The notes under the pieces are model-generated. The model was not told the DNA's origin. It ran no database searches and saw nothing but the letters and a program-made list of their open reading frames with translations. The translations under genes and the position numbers were made by a program. Positions 8,716-17,087 of a stretch of 64,000 nt of DNA are shown here, piece by piece; the first letter of the stretch is position 1, and each line of letters starts with the position of its first letter. The DNA is from JBNGOQ01 sp050589645 (GTDB lineage: Bacteria > Bacteroidota > Bacteroidia > Flavobacteriales > Flavobacteriaceae): positions 248,001-312,000 of the forward strand of contig NZ_JBNGOQ010000005.1 of NCBI RefSeq assembly GCF_050589645.1, in the 5' to 3' direction.

Positions 8716-9358
8716 GGACTTCCAAGATTTTTCCAAACAGATTCCAAAAATAAAAAATCTACCACTACCGGGAGAATCTTCCCACCATAAAATGGCTCCC
8801 TTGGACCGGATCAAAGAGTTAAAGGCGCTGAACGTGGAACGCCAAGCCCCAAAAAAAGCCGGGGTCATGGCCCTTTTTTATCCCGATGACCGTTACCATA
8901 CCCATTTGTTGTTGATCTTGAGAAAGACATACCCGGGCGTACATTCCAATCAGATCGGTTTTCCGGGAGGAAAGGAAGAACGTGGGGACGCCAATATTCT
9001 GGAGACCGCCCTACGGGAAACGGAGGAGGAAGTGGGCGTGGATCTTAAGAAGGTTCAAGTGTTACGGCCCCTTAGCGAAATCTATATCCCGCCAAGTAAT
9101 TTTGAGGTGTACCCTTATCTTGGATTGTATCAAAAAGAGAGCCCCTTTCGCCTTCAAGAATCGGAGGTAGAGGCACTGGTAGAGGTGTCTTTGGACCATT
9201 TTATGGACGATCGGAACCTAATTAACCAAAGATTAACAACTTCGTATAGCCAAGGGAAAGTTCCCGTACCTGCCTTTAAATTAAATGGTTATACCGTGTG
9301 GGGCGCCACGGCTATGATGCTCATGGAGGTCAAGGAACTGTTTAAACGGGTGCTATAA
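8714..9358 (+). CDS. Nudix hydrolase, CoA pyrophosphatase-like
   Basis: The 214-residue protein has the UPF0035 signature seen in CoA-pyrophosphatases of the NudL type (LLILRKTYPGVHSNQIGFPGG) and a Nudix box (GGKEERGD with ALRETEEEVGV). The likely reaction is hydrolysis of CoA or its derivatives to 3-prime,5-prime-ADP and phosphopantetheine. I chose the ATG at 8714 (MDFQDFSKQIPKI), since the Nudix protein starts this way in related flavobacteria as I recall. An ATG 15 bases upstream is also possible. The start lies inside the start codon of the divergent cyclophilin gene. Confidence 0.9.
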   Translation: MDFQDFSKQIPKIKNLPLPGESSHHKMAPLDRIKELKALNVERQAPKKAGVMALFYPDDRYHTHLLLILRKTYPGVHSNQIGFPGGKEERGDANILETALRETEEEVGVDLKKVQVLRPLSEIYIPPSNFEVYPYLGLYQKESPFRLQESEVEALVEVSLDHFMDDRNLINQRLTTSYSQGKVPVPAFKLNGYTVWGATAMMLMEVKELFKRVL

Positions 9359-9396
9359 GTTCATATTTTGTATTTTTAACGTTCGTACCTAACACT

Positions 9397-10200
9397 ATGG
9401 GGCTATTTAAAAGAAATCCTTTTGGACATATCCTTTTTGTCAAAAAATGGTTGATCCGCATTATGGGCCTCATGACCCACCAGCGCTATAAGGGTTTTAA
9501 CAAACTGGAAATTGAGGGCTCCGAGGTCATTCGCGGTCTGCCCCATACCAATGTACTTTTCGTCAGCAACCATCAGACCTATTTTGCCGATGTGGTGGCC
9601 ATGTTCCATGTGTTCAATGCCAGTCTTAGCGGTAGGGAGGACAGCATCAAAAATGTGGGCTATCTCTGGAACCCCAAATTGAATATGTACTATGTGGCAG
9701 CGGCAGAGACCATGAAGAAAAGTTTGTTGACCAAGATATTGGCCTATGCCGGTTCCATAAGTATTGAACGTACTTGGCGGGCCGATGGCAAGGAGGTGAA
9801 CAGACAGGTAAAGATGAGCGATATCTCCAATATAGGAACGGCCCTAAAGGACGGATGGGTGGTTACCTTTCCCCAAGGCACCACAAAACCTTGGAAGCCT
9901 TTGCGCAAGGGAACCGCGCACATCATTAAGAAATACAATCCGGTAGTAGTGCCCGTGGTAATCGACGGCTTCCGCCGCTCGTTCGATAAAAAAGGACTTC
10001 GGATCAAGAAAAAGGGCATTCTGCAGTCTATGGTCATCAAAGAGCCCCTGGATATCGATTATAAAAATGAAGCAGTGGAGTCCATTATGGAAAAACTGGA
10101 ATATGCCATTGAACAGCATCCTTCCTTTTTGAAGGTAATCCCACAGGCAGAACTACTGGCCTATGAAGAAGAGAACAAGCAGCGAAAATGGCGGACCTAG
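9397..10200 (+). CDS. 1-acyl-sn-glycerol-3-phosphate acyltransferase (PlsC-like)
   Basis: The 267-residue protein is a lysophospholipid acyltransferase family member. It shows SNHQTYFADVV near residue 55 (the His-Asp catalytic motif in the variant spacing I associate with Bacteroidota), an FPQGTTKPW motif in the substrate-binding block, and VVPVVIDGF. It should transfer an acyl chain to lysophosphatidate or a related lipid at the inner membrane. The stop codon overlaps the stop of the convergent membrane protein gene within the palindrome CTAG (10197-10200). A TATTTTTA at 9371-9378 may be a -7 box. Confidence 0.9.
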   Translation: MGLFKRNPFGHILFVKKWLIRIMGLMTHQRYKGFNKLEIEGSEVIRGLPHTNVLFVSNHQTYFADVVAMFHVFNASLSGREDSIKNVGYLWNPKLNMYYVAAAETMKKSLLTKILAYAGSISIERTWRADGKEVNRQVKMSDISNIGTALKDGWVVTFPQGTTKPWKPLRKGTAHIIKKYNPVVVPVVIDGFRRSFDKKGLRIKKKGILQSMVIKEPLDIDYKNEAVESIMEKLEYAIEQHPSFLKVIPQAELLAYEEENKQRKWRT

Positions 10201-10841
10201 ACCTCCAATTTCCTCAGCTCCCCATAGTTTTCCCTAAGTTTTCGGAGAAGAAGTCCGTAAAGCAGCTTATAGAAGCCCCAGATCAATAACAACACCAAGG
10301 TTGCCGCCAGCAGAAAGGCACCGAAGACCAATATCCAGAATACTGTCTCGTTCCCGGCCTGGGATGCCGCTTCCAGGATTTTTTCACTATTGGGTCCATA
10401 TTTTAGGTTGCCGTACAGGCCAATGATCAGGTACACGATAAAAATCCCAATATTAAACCATACATACTGGGTTACCGTTCTTTTGACATCCAAGATGGTC
10501 TTCATCAATTTTCTTGAGGAATCCGTGACCGATATTTTTTTGTAGTTGCTATAGAACTTATAGATAAAGAAAAGCAGCACGGCGTAGTTTATGATGGTCA
10601 GGGCCATATTGATCTCATAAATATGCATCATCTTCATGGTGTTCAGGGATTCAGCGTCAGTGAAGACCGTATTGATCACTGCCCAGAAGACAAATTCTAT
10701 GATACTGATGTAGAAAATCCATTTGACAATGGAGCTAGATTTCTTCCAGATCATTTTATAGATCTCATCAAAGGTCAACTTAGGATGCTTGTCGTCCTTT
10801 TTTTGCCAGTCTTTTTTGAGTAATTCCAGTTCGTCCATCAT
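10197..10841 (-). CDS. Four-helix membrane protein paired with an ECF sigma factor
   Basis: I do not recognise a named family. The 214-residue product has a soluble, lysine-rich N-terminus (DELELLKKDWQKKDDKHPKL), then membrane segments at about 42-60, 80-98, 120-145 and 175-205. It follows the sigma factor gene by four bases, so the two are almost certainly co-transcribed. That position and the soluble N-terminus are compatible with an anti-sigma function, but no anti-sigma motif is visible. Start may be the ATG at 10841 or the next at 10838. Confidence 0.8.
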   Translation of the reverse strand: MMDELELLKKDWQKKDDKHPKLTFDEIYKMIWKKSSSIVKWIFYISIIEFVFWAVINTVFTDAESLNTMKMMHIYEINMALTIINYAVLLFFIYKFYSNYKKISVTDSSRKLMKTILDVKRTVTQYVWFNIGIFIVYLIIGLYGNLKYGPNSEKILEAASQAGNETVFWILVFGAFLLAATLVLLLIWGFYKLLYGLLLRKLRENYGELRKLEV

Positions 10842-10845
10842 ATCC

Positions 10846-11340
10846 TTAAGGATTTAGTATGGTTCTTAATTTGTTCTTTACGCGATTCATTTTTACCCTG
10901 GCATTCACCTCGGTAATACCAAGGGTATCCGCTATTTCGCTATAGTCCTTATCTTCCAAATACAGGAAGACCAAGGCCTTGTCAATATCTCCGAGCTGCC
11001 GTACCGCCTTGTAGATGAGCCTAAGCTGTTGTTCCTGGGTTTCGTCGTATTCATCGGATTTTATTTTATAGATTACCGAGTCATAATCTTGGGTAGGTAC
11101 TCTCTTCTTGGATTTCCGGTACAGGGTAATCGCGGTGTTCAAGGCCACCCGGTACATCCATGTACTAAATTTTGCCTCGCCCCTAAATTTGGGATAGGCT
11201 TTCCAGAGTTGTATGGTAATTTCCTGAAAAAGGTCTTTGTGCGAATCCCTATCATTGGTATACAGGCTACAAACTTTGTGAACAACATTTTGATTGTTCT
11301 CCAGCTCGGTTACAAAACGATGTTCGAGTTCTTTGTTCAC
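10846..11340 (-). CDS. ECF-type RNA polymerase sigma factor
   Basis: The 164-residue protein has sigma region 2 (DLFQEITIQLWKAYPKFRG, AKFSTWMYRVALNTAI) and region 4 with a helix-turn-helix (YSEIADTLGITEVNARVKMNRVK). It should direct polymerase to a small regulon. The start is a GTG at 11340. Upstream, on the same strand, TGTAACA and GTCCTA are spaced by 12 bases; a near-identical arrangement sits before the second ECF gene of this window, which suggests autoregulation. The adjacent membrane protein is its likely partner. Confidence 0.94.
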   Translation of the reverse strand: MNKELEHRFVTELENNQNVVHKVCSLYTNDRDSHKDLFQEITIQLWKAYPKFRGEAKFSTWMYRVALNTAITLYRKSKKRVPTQDYDSVIYKIKSDEYDETQEQQLRLIYKAVRQLGDIDKALVFLYLEDKDYSEIADTLGITEVNARVKMNRVKNKLRTILNP

Positions 11341-11368
11341 GGTCGGTTAGTAGTTTCTATACGATTAG

Positions 11369-11393
11369 TAGGACAGTGTTCACTTTTGTTACA
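11369..11393 (-). promoter_or_regulatory. Candidate ECF promoter of the sigma gene
   Basis: Read on the minus strand: TGTAACA (11393-11387), 12 bases, GTCCTA (11374-11369), then 28 bases to the GTG start. The same words with a 13-base spacer precede the ECF gene at 38797. This is an inference from two cases only. Confidence 0.4.
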
Positions 11394-11532
11394 GGCAATT
11401 GCTATTTTTTTGATTGGCCCCATAAGGATATGTGGTCCCTTGCCCATGATTACCAGTCCCTGCCCCAGCAGGAAAGGGTGGAAAGCAAAGAATAATTTTT
11501 ATATCGTTTTAGGTCGATGTTGATTAGGTCAA

Positions 11533-12960
11533 TTATTTGCGATAGTCCAGGGCAGGGGAGCGGTCTCCCAATAGGGGGATGTACACAAAATCTTCCCCTC
11601 TTCGCTCTAAAAATTCGGCTTTGGCGTTTGCTACCAGATCCTTGTCCTTAAACAGGTCAATAGCCGTGAGCGTTAGTGCCTTGGCCGCTACCATCATCCC
11701 TTTTTTTCCTATCGTAGTGCCACCGGCCGCTACGGCCTGCCAGCTGTGTGCCGGAGTGCCAGGTACCCAGGTCGCTGTGCCCATGCCCACGGTAGGTACC
11801 GCGAAGCTCACATCGCCCACGTCGGTAGAGCCGTAGGCCTTCGCCTCCGTTCGGTACGGTTGTACGGTCCTTGCCCGATCTACATCCGCCTTTTCGTAGC
11901 CCAGGCTACGCGCGATCTTATCGGCAAATTCCCTTTCTTCGGCACTGTATTCCACCCCGCCCACCTTGCTGAGGTTGTCGTGCATCAATTTTTGGAGCGT
12001 TAGGTTGGGCAGCAGCTCATGCGTACCCCCGATCATTTCGTAGTCCATGGTAGTACCGGTTCCCAGGGCTGCACCCTCGGCGGCCTTTACCATACGGTCA
12101 AAAATATCGATGACCACGTCCCTGCGGTTATGCCGGGCATAGTAGTACACCTCCGCAAAATCCGGGACCACATTGGGCGCTTTGCCGCCGCTGGTGATTA
12201 CGTAATGTATACGGGCCCTTTCCGGTATGTGTTCCCGCATTAGATTTACCATGGCATTCATGGCCTCCACGCCATCCAGGGCAGAACGTCCCTTTTCCGG
12301 CGCACCGGCCGCATGGGCAGAAATGCCGTGGAAGCGGAATTTGGCCGACTTGTTCGCTAGGGCCGCTCCTGCGCTGGCTGCATTTTGGGAGCCGGGATGC
12401 CAGTGCAGGGCAACATCAACATCATTGAAAAGTCCGTCGCGTACCATATACACCTTACCGGAACCGCCCTCCTCGGCCGGACAGCCATAAAAACGTACCG
12501 TTCCCTGGGCCTTGTTGACCACCAGCCAATCCTTAACGGCAATGGCCGCTGCCGTAGAGGCCGTGCCGAACAAATGATGGCCGCAGGCGTGCCCCGCCGC
12601 CTTGTCCGCGCTTTTCTTTTCGGGCACTGCCTGTTGTGAGAGACCGGGAAGTGCATCATACTCCCCTAGGATCGCAATAACAGGTGTACCACTGCCATAT
12701 TCCGCCACAAAGGCCGTGGGGATACCGGCAACGCCTGTTTTAATGGAAAACCCTGCGCTGCCCAAGGTTTGCTGTAGCAATTTGGAGCTTTCTTCCTCCA
12801 AATAGCCCATCTCGGCAAGTTCCCAGATATCCTGGGCAATGCCACTGTAGGCCTCTGTCTTGGCCTCCAAGTTTTTCAGGACGTCCTGAACTCCTTTTTG
12901 CCCGTATGCCCCGGCAAACGTCAGGAAGGTAACCATGCTGTGTAAAATAACTTTTTTCAT
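11533..12960 (-). CDS. M20 family amidohydrolase (AbgB-like), exported
   Basis: The 475-residue enzyme starts with a signal peptide (MKKVILHSMVTFLTFAGAYG). The M20 metallopeptidase core shows the metal-binding elements GHACGHHLFG, CPAEEGGSGK and ALHWHPG, plus the lid-domain stretch FHGISAHAAGAPEKGRSALD. Closest in type to p-aminobenzoyl-glutamate hydrolase subunit B and other aminoacyl-amide hydrolases. The substrate cannot be read from sequence. It stands alone, with a 191-base gap to the sigma operon and a repeat island upstream. Confidence 0.9.
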   Translation of the reverse strand: MKKVILHSMVTFLTFAGAYGQKGVQDVLKNLEAKTEAYSGIAQDIWELAEMGYLEEESSKLLQQTLGSAGFSIKTGVAGIPTAFVAEYGSGTPVIAILGEYDALPGLSQQAVPEKKSADKAAGHACGHHLFGTASTAAAIAVKDWLVVNKAQGTVRFYGCPAEEGGSGKVYMVRDGLFNDVDVALHWHPGSQNAASAGAALANKSAKFRFHGISAHAAGAPEKGRSALDGVEAMNAMVNLMREHIPERARIHYVITSGGKAPNVVPDFAEVYYYARHNRRDVVIDIFDRMVKAAEGAALGTGTTMDYEMIGGTHELLPNLTLQKLMHDNLSKVGGVEYSAEEREFADKIARSLGYEKADVDRARTVQPYRTEAKAYGSTDVGDVSFAVPTVGMGTATWVPGTPAHSWQAVAAGGTTIGKKGMMVAAKALTLTAIDLFKDKDLVANAKAEFLERRGEDFVYIPLLGDRSPALDYRK

Positions 12961-12995
12961 CTGTCTCTTGTTGTTTGGGTATGTTGACGGTTAAA

Positions 12996-13052
12996 GGTAA
13001 GGGTTCGGGGTTTAAAGTTCAAGTTCAAGAGCAAGTTCATGGTTTAAGGTCC
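12996..13052. repeat. GTTCAAG-type heptad run
   Basis: Bases around 12996-13052 are a degenerate run of GTTCAAG/GTTTAAA words, the same vocabulary as at 19620-19680 and 25450-25490. The 12961-13511 gap holds no gene; it contains this run, a palindromic element, a 22-base tandem array and a hairpin. Confidence 0.6.
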
Positions 13053-13066
13053 TTTGGGATAAGTTT

Positions 13067-13190
13067 GAGATTCCTCGCAGGCTCGGAATGACAAATCAAC
13101 CTACATTGTCATTCAGAGCGCCCGCCTTCCTAAGTCTCGTACGGAGGCCTGGCCGTGCCGGAGGCAGGCAGGCGGGAAGCGAAGAATCTC
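13067..13190. repeat. Palindromic repeat element, copy 1, with an internal insertion
   Basis: The element begins GAGATTCCTCGCAGGCTCGG and ends GCGAAGAATCTC, so its ends are inverted repeats (GAGATTCYTCGC). AATGACAA and TTGTCATT pair internally. Other copies are 77-78 bases; this one is 124 because a G+C-rich stretch (about 13119-13174, starting CCCGCC and ending GGCGGG) interrupts the right half. The 22-base array starts at its right end. Confidence 0.85.
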
Positions 13191-13410
13191 TAGCAGATGC
13201 AAAGCACATCTTTGACAGGTGCAGAGCACATCTCTAGCAGATGAAGAGTACATCACTGAAAGATGCAGAGCACATCTCTAGCAGATGCGGACCTCACCTT
13301 TGGCATATCGTGTATACATCTCTGGCAGATTCAGAATAGATCTCTAGCAGATTTAAAGCAAATCTTTGGCGGATTTTGAAAAAATCCCTGACTGATTTTG
13401 GAAAAGAGCC
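13191..13410. repeat. Tandem array 1 of ten 22-base units
   Basis: Ten consecutive units of exactly 22 bases start at 13191, 13213, 13235 and so on. Each contains AGATG and CATCT as inverted arms around a 7-base centre. Toward 13410 the arms become AGATTT/AAATCT and then GGATTTT/AAAATCC, so both arms change together. The units nearest the palindromic element are best conserved. There are no unique spacers, so it is not a CRISPR array. Confidence 0.9.
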
Positions 13411-13422
13411 GGTATCAAAGCT

Positions 13423-13444
13423 CCCCTCCTTGTTTAAGGAGGGG
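13423..13444. repeat. Perfect 9-bp hairpin repeat
   Basis: CCCCTCCTT and AAGGAGGGG are separated by GTTT. It lies downstream of the alpha-glucosidase gene and might end its transcript, but no U-run follows. A like hairpin (CCTTCCCTT, TGTT, AAGGGAAGG) is at 24925-24946, so it is probably another dispersed repeat family. Confidence 0.6.
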
Positions 13445-13511
13445 AAAGAAAGGGGAGGATCTATTTGATTTTGCCCGCCGAACTAGCTTTATCCACTAAA
13501 GATATCCTTTG

Positions 13512-15212
13512 TCAAAAAAGCTCATAAACCATGGCCTGATAGGGCTTTAGCGTAAAGTGGGCGTCGCTTTTGATGCGATCTGCATGGTCCTCGTCATTGG
13601 AAATCAATAATTTGGCCTTGTCAAAATGTACCTCCTCCAGGTTTACCGAAACCGTACGGGTAGCAAAACTCAGCAATACCAAACAGCGGTCGTCCCCAAG
13701 GGTCCGGGTATAGGCGTAGATATCCTCACTGTCTTTCAGCAAGAGTGTATAGGCCCCGTAGACCAGGGTCAGCTTATTTTTCCTGAGCTGTACCATGCTC
13801 CTAAAGTAGTTAAGCACTGAAGTTTTATCGCTTAGTTGTACCTCTACATTAATGCCTTCCTGATAGTTCTCGTTGACCTTTAACCAGGGTTTCCCGCTGG
13901 TAAATCCGGCATTTTCAGTGGTATCCCATTGCATGGGTGTTCTAGCATTATCCCGACTGGCGTCCTTTTCATTTTCCATAAAGACCGCAAGGTCGGCCCC
14001 ATTTTTTGATAGGGTCTCATACCTGTTGAGCGTATTGATATCCCTGTAGTCCTCAATACGATCCATGCGGATGTTGGTCATCCCAATTTCTTCGCCATAA
14101 TAAAAATAGGGCGTTCCCCGCATGGTAAGCAAAAAAGTCTGTAACATGGTTGCGGAATTGTACCAATGGGCCTGGGAATCATTGCCCCAACGGCTTACGC
14201 TTCTTGGAAAATCATGATTGTTCAGGAACATACTTCCCCATCCCTTTTCCGCAAAGGCCGCGTCCCATCTAGAATGGATTTCCTTAAATTCCGTAAGTTT
14301 CCATTGATCTTCACGCATCCAAAATCCTCCACCCGAGGCGCGATCTAACGAGAGCAGGTCAAAATGAAAGAACATGTTCAGTTCCTTTCGCTCTTCGTCC
14401 ACAAAATCCAGCGCCTGCTCGGTAGAAACTCCAATGGCCTCCCCTACGGTCATAATATCGTATTTGCTAAGTACTTCCTGGTTCATTTCACGAAGGTATT
14501 CGTGCAATTTGGGACCGCTGGCGTAGTAGGGAATAAATTCTCCGTTATACTGCTCGGGAAGCTCAGGAAAGGTGGTGTCCTTTGAAATAAAGGGAATAAC
14601 ATCCATACGGAAACCATCTATACCCTTCTGGAACCAGTAGTCCATCATATCGTAAATTTCCCGGCGCACCTTGGGATTTTCCCATTTAAGATCGGGTTGC
14701 TTTACGGAGAAATAGTGCAGATAGTAGGCGTCCGTGGTCTCATCATACTTCCAGGCGTTGCTCTCCACATCAAAGAAGCTCCAACGTTTGGGCGGTGTTC
14801 CTTTCTCAGCTGGCCACCAGTGGTAATAATCGCGATAGGGATTGTCCCGCGAGGCTTTGGAAGCTTCGAACCATTCGTGTTCGTCACTGCTGTGGTTCAC
14901 CACAAGATCCATCACCATTTTTAGCCCTCTATTCTTCATTTCCGAAAGCAGCAGGTCAAAGTCCTCCATGGTGCCAAATTCCTCCATGATGTTCCGATAA
15001 TCGCTAATATCATAGCCGTTGTCATCATTGGGCGACTTATAGATGGGGTTCAGCCAAATGATATCCACACCCAGGCTCTTTATGTAATCCAGTCGTTGAA
15101 TAATACCACCGATATCACCAACTCCATCTCCATTAGTGTCCTGAAAACTTCTAGGATAAATCTGGTAAACAATACCTTCCTTCCACCAGCTTCTTGCGAG
15201 GTTTTTTTCCAT
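13512..15212 (-). CDS. GH13 alpha-glucosidase (oligo-1,6-glucosidase type)
   Basis: The 566-residue enzyme follows the GH13 subfamily 31 pattern: VYQIYPRSFQDTNGDG near the N-terminus, nucleophile Asp204 in GFRMDVI, acid/base Glu258 in TVGEAIG, and Asp334 in NNHDFPR. The spacing matches Bacillus oligo-1,6-glucosidase. It should release glucose from isomalto- or malto-oligosaccharides. There is no signal peptide, so it is cytoplasmic. It is not trehalose synthase, which matters for the glgE locus at 25581. A promoter candidate lies about 70 bases upstream. Confidence 0.94.
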   Translation of the reverse strand: MEKNLARSWWKEGIVYQIYPRSFQDTNGDGVGDIGGIIQRLDYIKSLGVDIIWLNPIYKSPNDDNGYDISDYRNIMEEFGTMEDFDLLLSEMKNRGLKMVMDLVVNHSSDEHEWFEASKASRDNPYRDYYHWWPAEKGTPPKRWSFFDVESNAWKYDETTDAYYLHYFSVKQPDLKWENPKVRREIYDMMDYWFQKGIDGFRMDVIPFISKDTTFPELPEQYNGEFIPYYASGPKLHEYLREMNQEVLSKYDIMTVGEAIGVSTEQALDFVDEERKELNMFFHFDLLSLDRASGGGFWMREDQWKLTEFKEIHSRWDAAFAEKGWGSMFLNNHDFPRSVSRWGNDSQAHWYNSATMLQTFLLTMRGTPYFYYGEEIGMTNIRMDRIEDYRDINTLNRYETLSKNGADLAVFMENEKDASRDNARTPMQWDTTENAGFTSGKPWLKVNENYQEGINVEVQLSDKTSVLNYFRSMVQLRKNKLTLVYGAYTLLLKDSEDIYAYTRTLGDDRCLVLLSFATRTVSVNLEEVHFDKAKLLISNDEDHADRIKSDAHFTLKPYQAMVYELF

Positions 15213-15282
15213 TGGTCAATTTTTTAAGGTCATAAATATATTATTTTCTGTAGCACCAGAAGTACGCGAAGACCAATAAAAT

Positions 15283-15312
15283 CAACTATATCGATTGCGC
15301 TAATGTATACAA
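15283..15312 (-). promoter_or_regulatory. Promoter candidate for the alpha-glucosidase gene
   Basis: On the minus strand TTG (15312-15310) is followed by 19 bases and TATAGTTG (15290-15283), one mismatch from the Bacteroidota -7 consensus TAnnTTTG. It lies about 70 bases upstream of the start codon. Confidence 0.45.
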
Positions 15313-15377
15313 TTCGCCTACGCATAAAATTTGTATGCACTTTTAGCTTAATGAAGAGGTTTTGATGAAAAAAAGGG

Positions 15378-16298
15378 TCAATCTGCCTTGCTGGCACCAT
15401 GCTCCCTTCGGGGGTGGTAAGTATTCATGATGGCTGCCAGGTGTGTTCGGTCCACGTGCATATAGACCTCGGTGGTAGTAATGCTCTCATGGCCCAACAT
15501 TTGCTGAATGGCCCGCAGATCTGCGCCCCCTTCCAACAAATGGGTGGCAAAGGAATGCCTAAAGGTGTGCGGACTTATGTTCTTTTGCAGGCCCACCTTT
15601 TCTGCCAACTGCTTGATAATGGTGAAGACCATGGCGCGCGTAAGTTGCTTGCCCCTGCGGTTCAGGAACAGGATGTCCTCAAACCCCTTTTGCACCGTCT
15701 GGTGCACCCTAATTTGGGTACGATAAATAGTGATGTACTTTTTATTTACCTTGCTGATGGGAACAAAGCGCTGTTTGTTGCCCTTGCCGGTAACCTTGAT
15801 AAAATCCTCTTCAAAAAAGAGATCGGAGATTTTTAGATTGATCAATTCGGATACCCGAAGTCCGCAACCATAAAGGGTCTCCAACATGGCCCTGTTGCGT
15901 TCGCCCTCGGGTTTTGACAGGTCTATGGCCCCGATGACAAGGTCTATTTCTTTCTGGGACAGGGTGTCCGGCAGCTTACGGCCAATTTTGGGCGATTCTA
16001 CCAGGTCCATGGGATTGTCCGTACGGTAATCCTCAAAGACCAAATAGTTAAAAAAACTCTTGAGGCCAGAAATAATACGGGCCTGTGACCTTGGATTAAC
16101 GGTTTTTGCCACCTGGTAAATGAACTGCTGCACCGTTTCCTTACCGATAGAAATAGGGCTTTCTAATAGTTCCTGCGCCTCTAGGAAAGCCGTGAGTTTG
16201 GACAGGTCAAAAAGGTAGTTCTTAATGGAATTGTCCGATAACCCACGTTCTATTTTCAAGTAGTGTTGATAGTCCCTTACGGCTTGCTCCCAGTTCAT
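15378..16298 (-). CDS. xerD: Site-specific tyrosine recombinase XerD
   Basis: The 306-residue protein has the N-terminal SAM-like core-binding domain (ERGLSDNSIKNYLFDL) and a tyrosine recombinase catalytic domain. Catalytic residues are visible: Arg in LYGCGLRVSEL, His-x-x-Arg in HTFRHSFATHLL, His in MLGHESITTTE and the nucleophile Tyr in EVYMHV. It resolves chromosome dimers at dif during division. Chromosomal context (divergent from aroQ with two small genes between) is that of the housekeeping Xer gene, not of a mobile integrase. Confidence 0.95.
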   Translation of the reverse strand: MNWEQAVRDYQHYLKIERGLSDNSIKNYLFDLSKLTAFLEAQELLESPISIGKETVQQFIYQVAKTVNPRSQARIISGLKSFFNYLVFEDYRTDNPMDLVESPKIGRKLPDTLSQKEIDLVIGAIDLSKPEGERNRAMLETLYGCGLRVSELINLKISDLFFEEDFIKVTGKGNKQRFVPISKVNKKYITIYRTQIRVHQTVQKGFEDILFLNRRGKQLTRAMVFTIIKQLAEKVGLQKNISPHTFRHSFATHLLEGGADLRAIQQMLGHESITTTEVYMHVDRTHLAAIMNTYHPRREHGASKAD

Positions 16299-16471
16299 GG
16301 GCTAAAGGTATTCATTAGTTTTCAATACTGAAATTGTCAGATATCCAAGGAGGCGAAAGGTTTGGGCAGAATGTTTTGGGTTAAATTTATCATAATGCGA
16401 AGCAAATGCCGGTCCTATATCGCCAAATACTACTAAATTTAAGGAGGAATGACTAACTAACTCCTCTCGGC

Positions 16472-16963
16472 ATGGCAAGACATTTTATCCTTTGGTCAGT
16501 TTGTTTGTACAGTCTTATCGGTTATGCCCAGGTACGGGAAACAAATCCCTTTACCACTACTGCGGACGATCTTGGTTTTTTCGGGGAGGCCATTGAAAAA
16601 GTATATCTTTTTGATGCGCTACAGGAGTATAGCCTATCCGAGAAATTTCGCGTTCAGCTCCAGGGAATCTACGTTCGCGAACTGGAAGGCGGTACCTATC
16701 ATTTCCCGCTAATGGGCAAATATTATCTTTCTGAAAAAGTATATGTGCTGGGTGGCCCTACACTGGATTTTTTCCGTACCGCAGGCACTGGGGAGATGCG
16801 GCCCACAGGTTTTGGTACAGCTGCCGGTGCAGGATATGATGTAAACAAAAACTTTTTTATACAGGCACAAGGCGATTTCAAGGTAAAGCGTTTTAATACC
16901 GAATTTGATAAGGCCCCCAGGCCCAATAGTATGCTCACCATAACTTCGGGCTTTAAATTTTGA
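16472..16963 (+). CDS. Secreted beta-rich protein, probable small outer-membrane barrel
   Basis: The 163-residue product has a signal peptide ending near SLIGYAQ. The mature part is built of alternating strands with aromatic ends (KFRVQLQGIYVRELEG, KVYVLGGPTLDFF, FFIQAQGDFKVKRF) and ends in a C-terminal phenylalanine (SGFKF), as expected for an outer-membrane beta-barrel. I do not recognise a named family. It lies divergent from xerD and upstream of another barrel-like gene, 124 bases apart. Confidence 0.75.
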   Translation: MARHFILWSVCLYSLIGYAQVRETNPFTTTADDLGFFGEAIEKVYLFDALQEYSLSEKFRVQLQGIYVRELEGGTYHFPLMGKYYLSEKVYVLGGPTLDFFRTAGTGEMRPTGFGTAAGAGYDVNKNFFIQAQGDFKVKRFNTEFDKAPRPNSMLTITSGFKF

Positions 16964-17087
16964 CGTATTTTATTAGGTCGATTCCCTTTTTCAAAGCGCC
17001 CAAAACAACTTTTTTTTCAAGTTTTTCGTAAATACCCAAGTGGCAAAATAAACTTGCTCGAATACCTATAACCATAAAATTACACAA

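Noticed and set aside
13191..13410. CRISPR array
   Set aside because: Units are 22 bases in direct contact, with no unique spacers, and no cas gene is in the window.
13423..13444. Rho-independent terminator of the alpha-glucosidase gene
   Set aside because: The stem is perfect but no U-run follows on the minus strand, and a sister hairpin lies in another repeat island.
13512..15212. Trehalose synthase that could complete the glgE pathway
   Set aside because: Active-site motifs and spacing (Asp204, Glu258, Asp334) fit oligo-1,6-glucosidase, not TreS.
15378..16298. Integrase of a mobile element
   Set aside because: Length, motifs and the place beside aroQ fit housekeeping XerD; no attachment repeats or cargo genes are seen.
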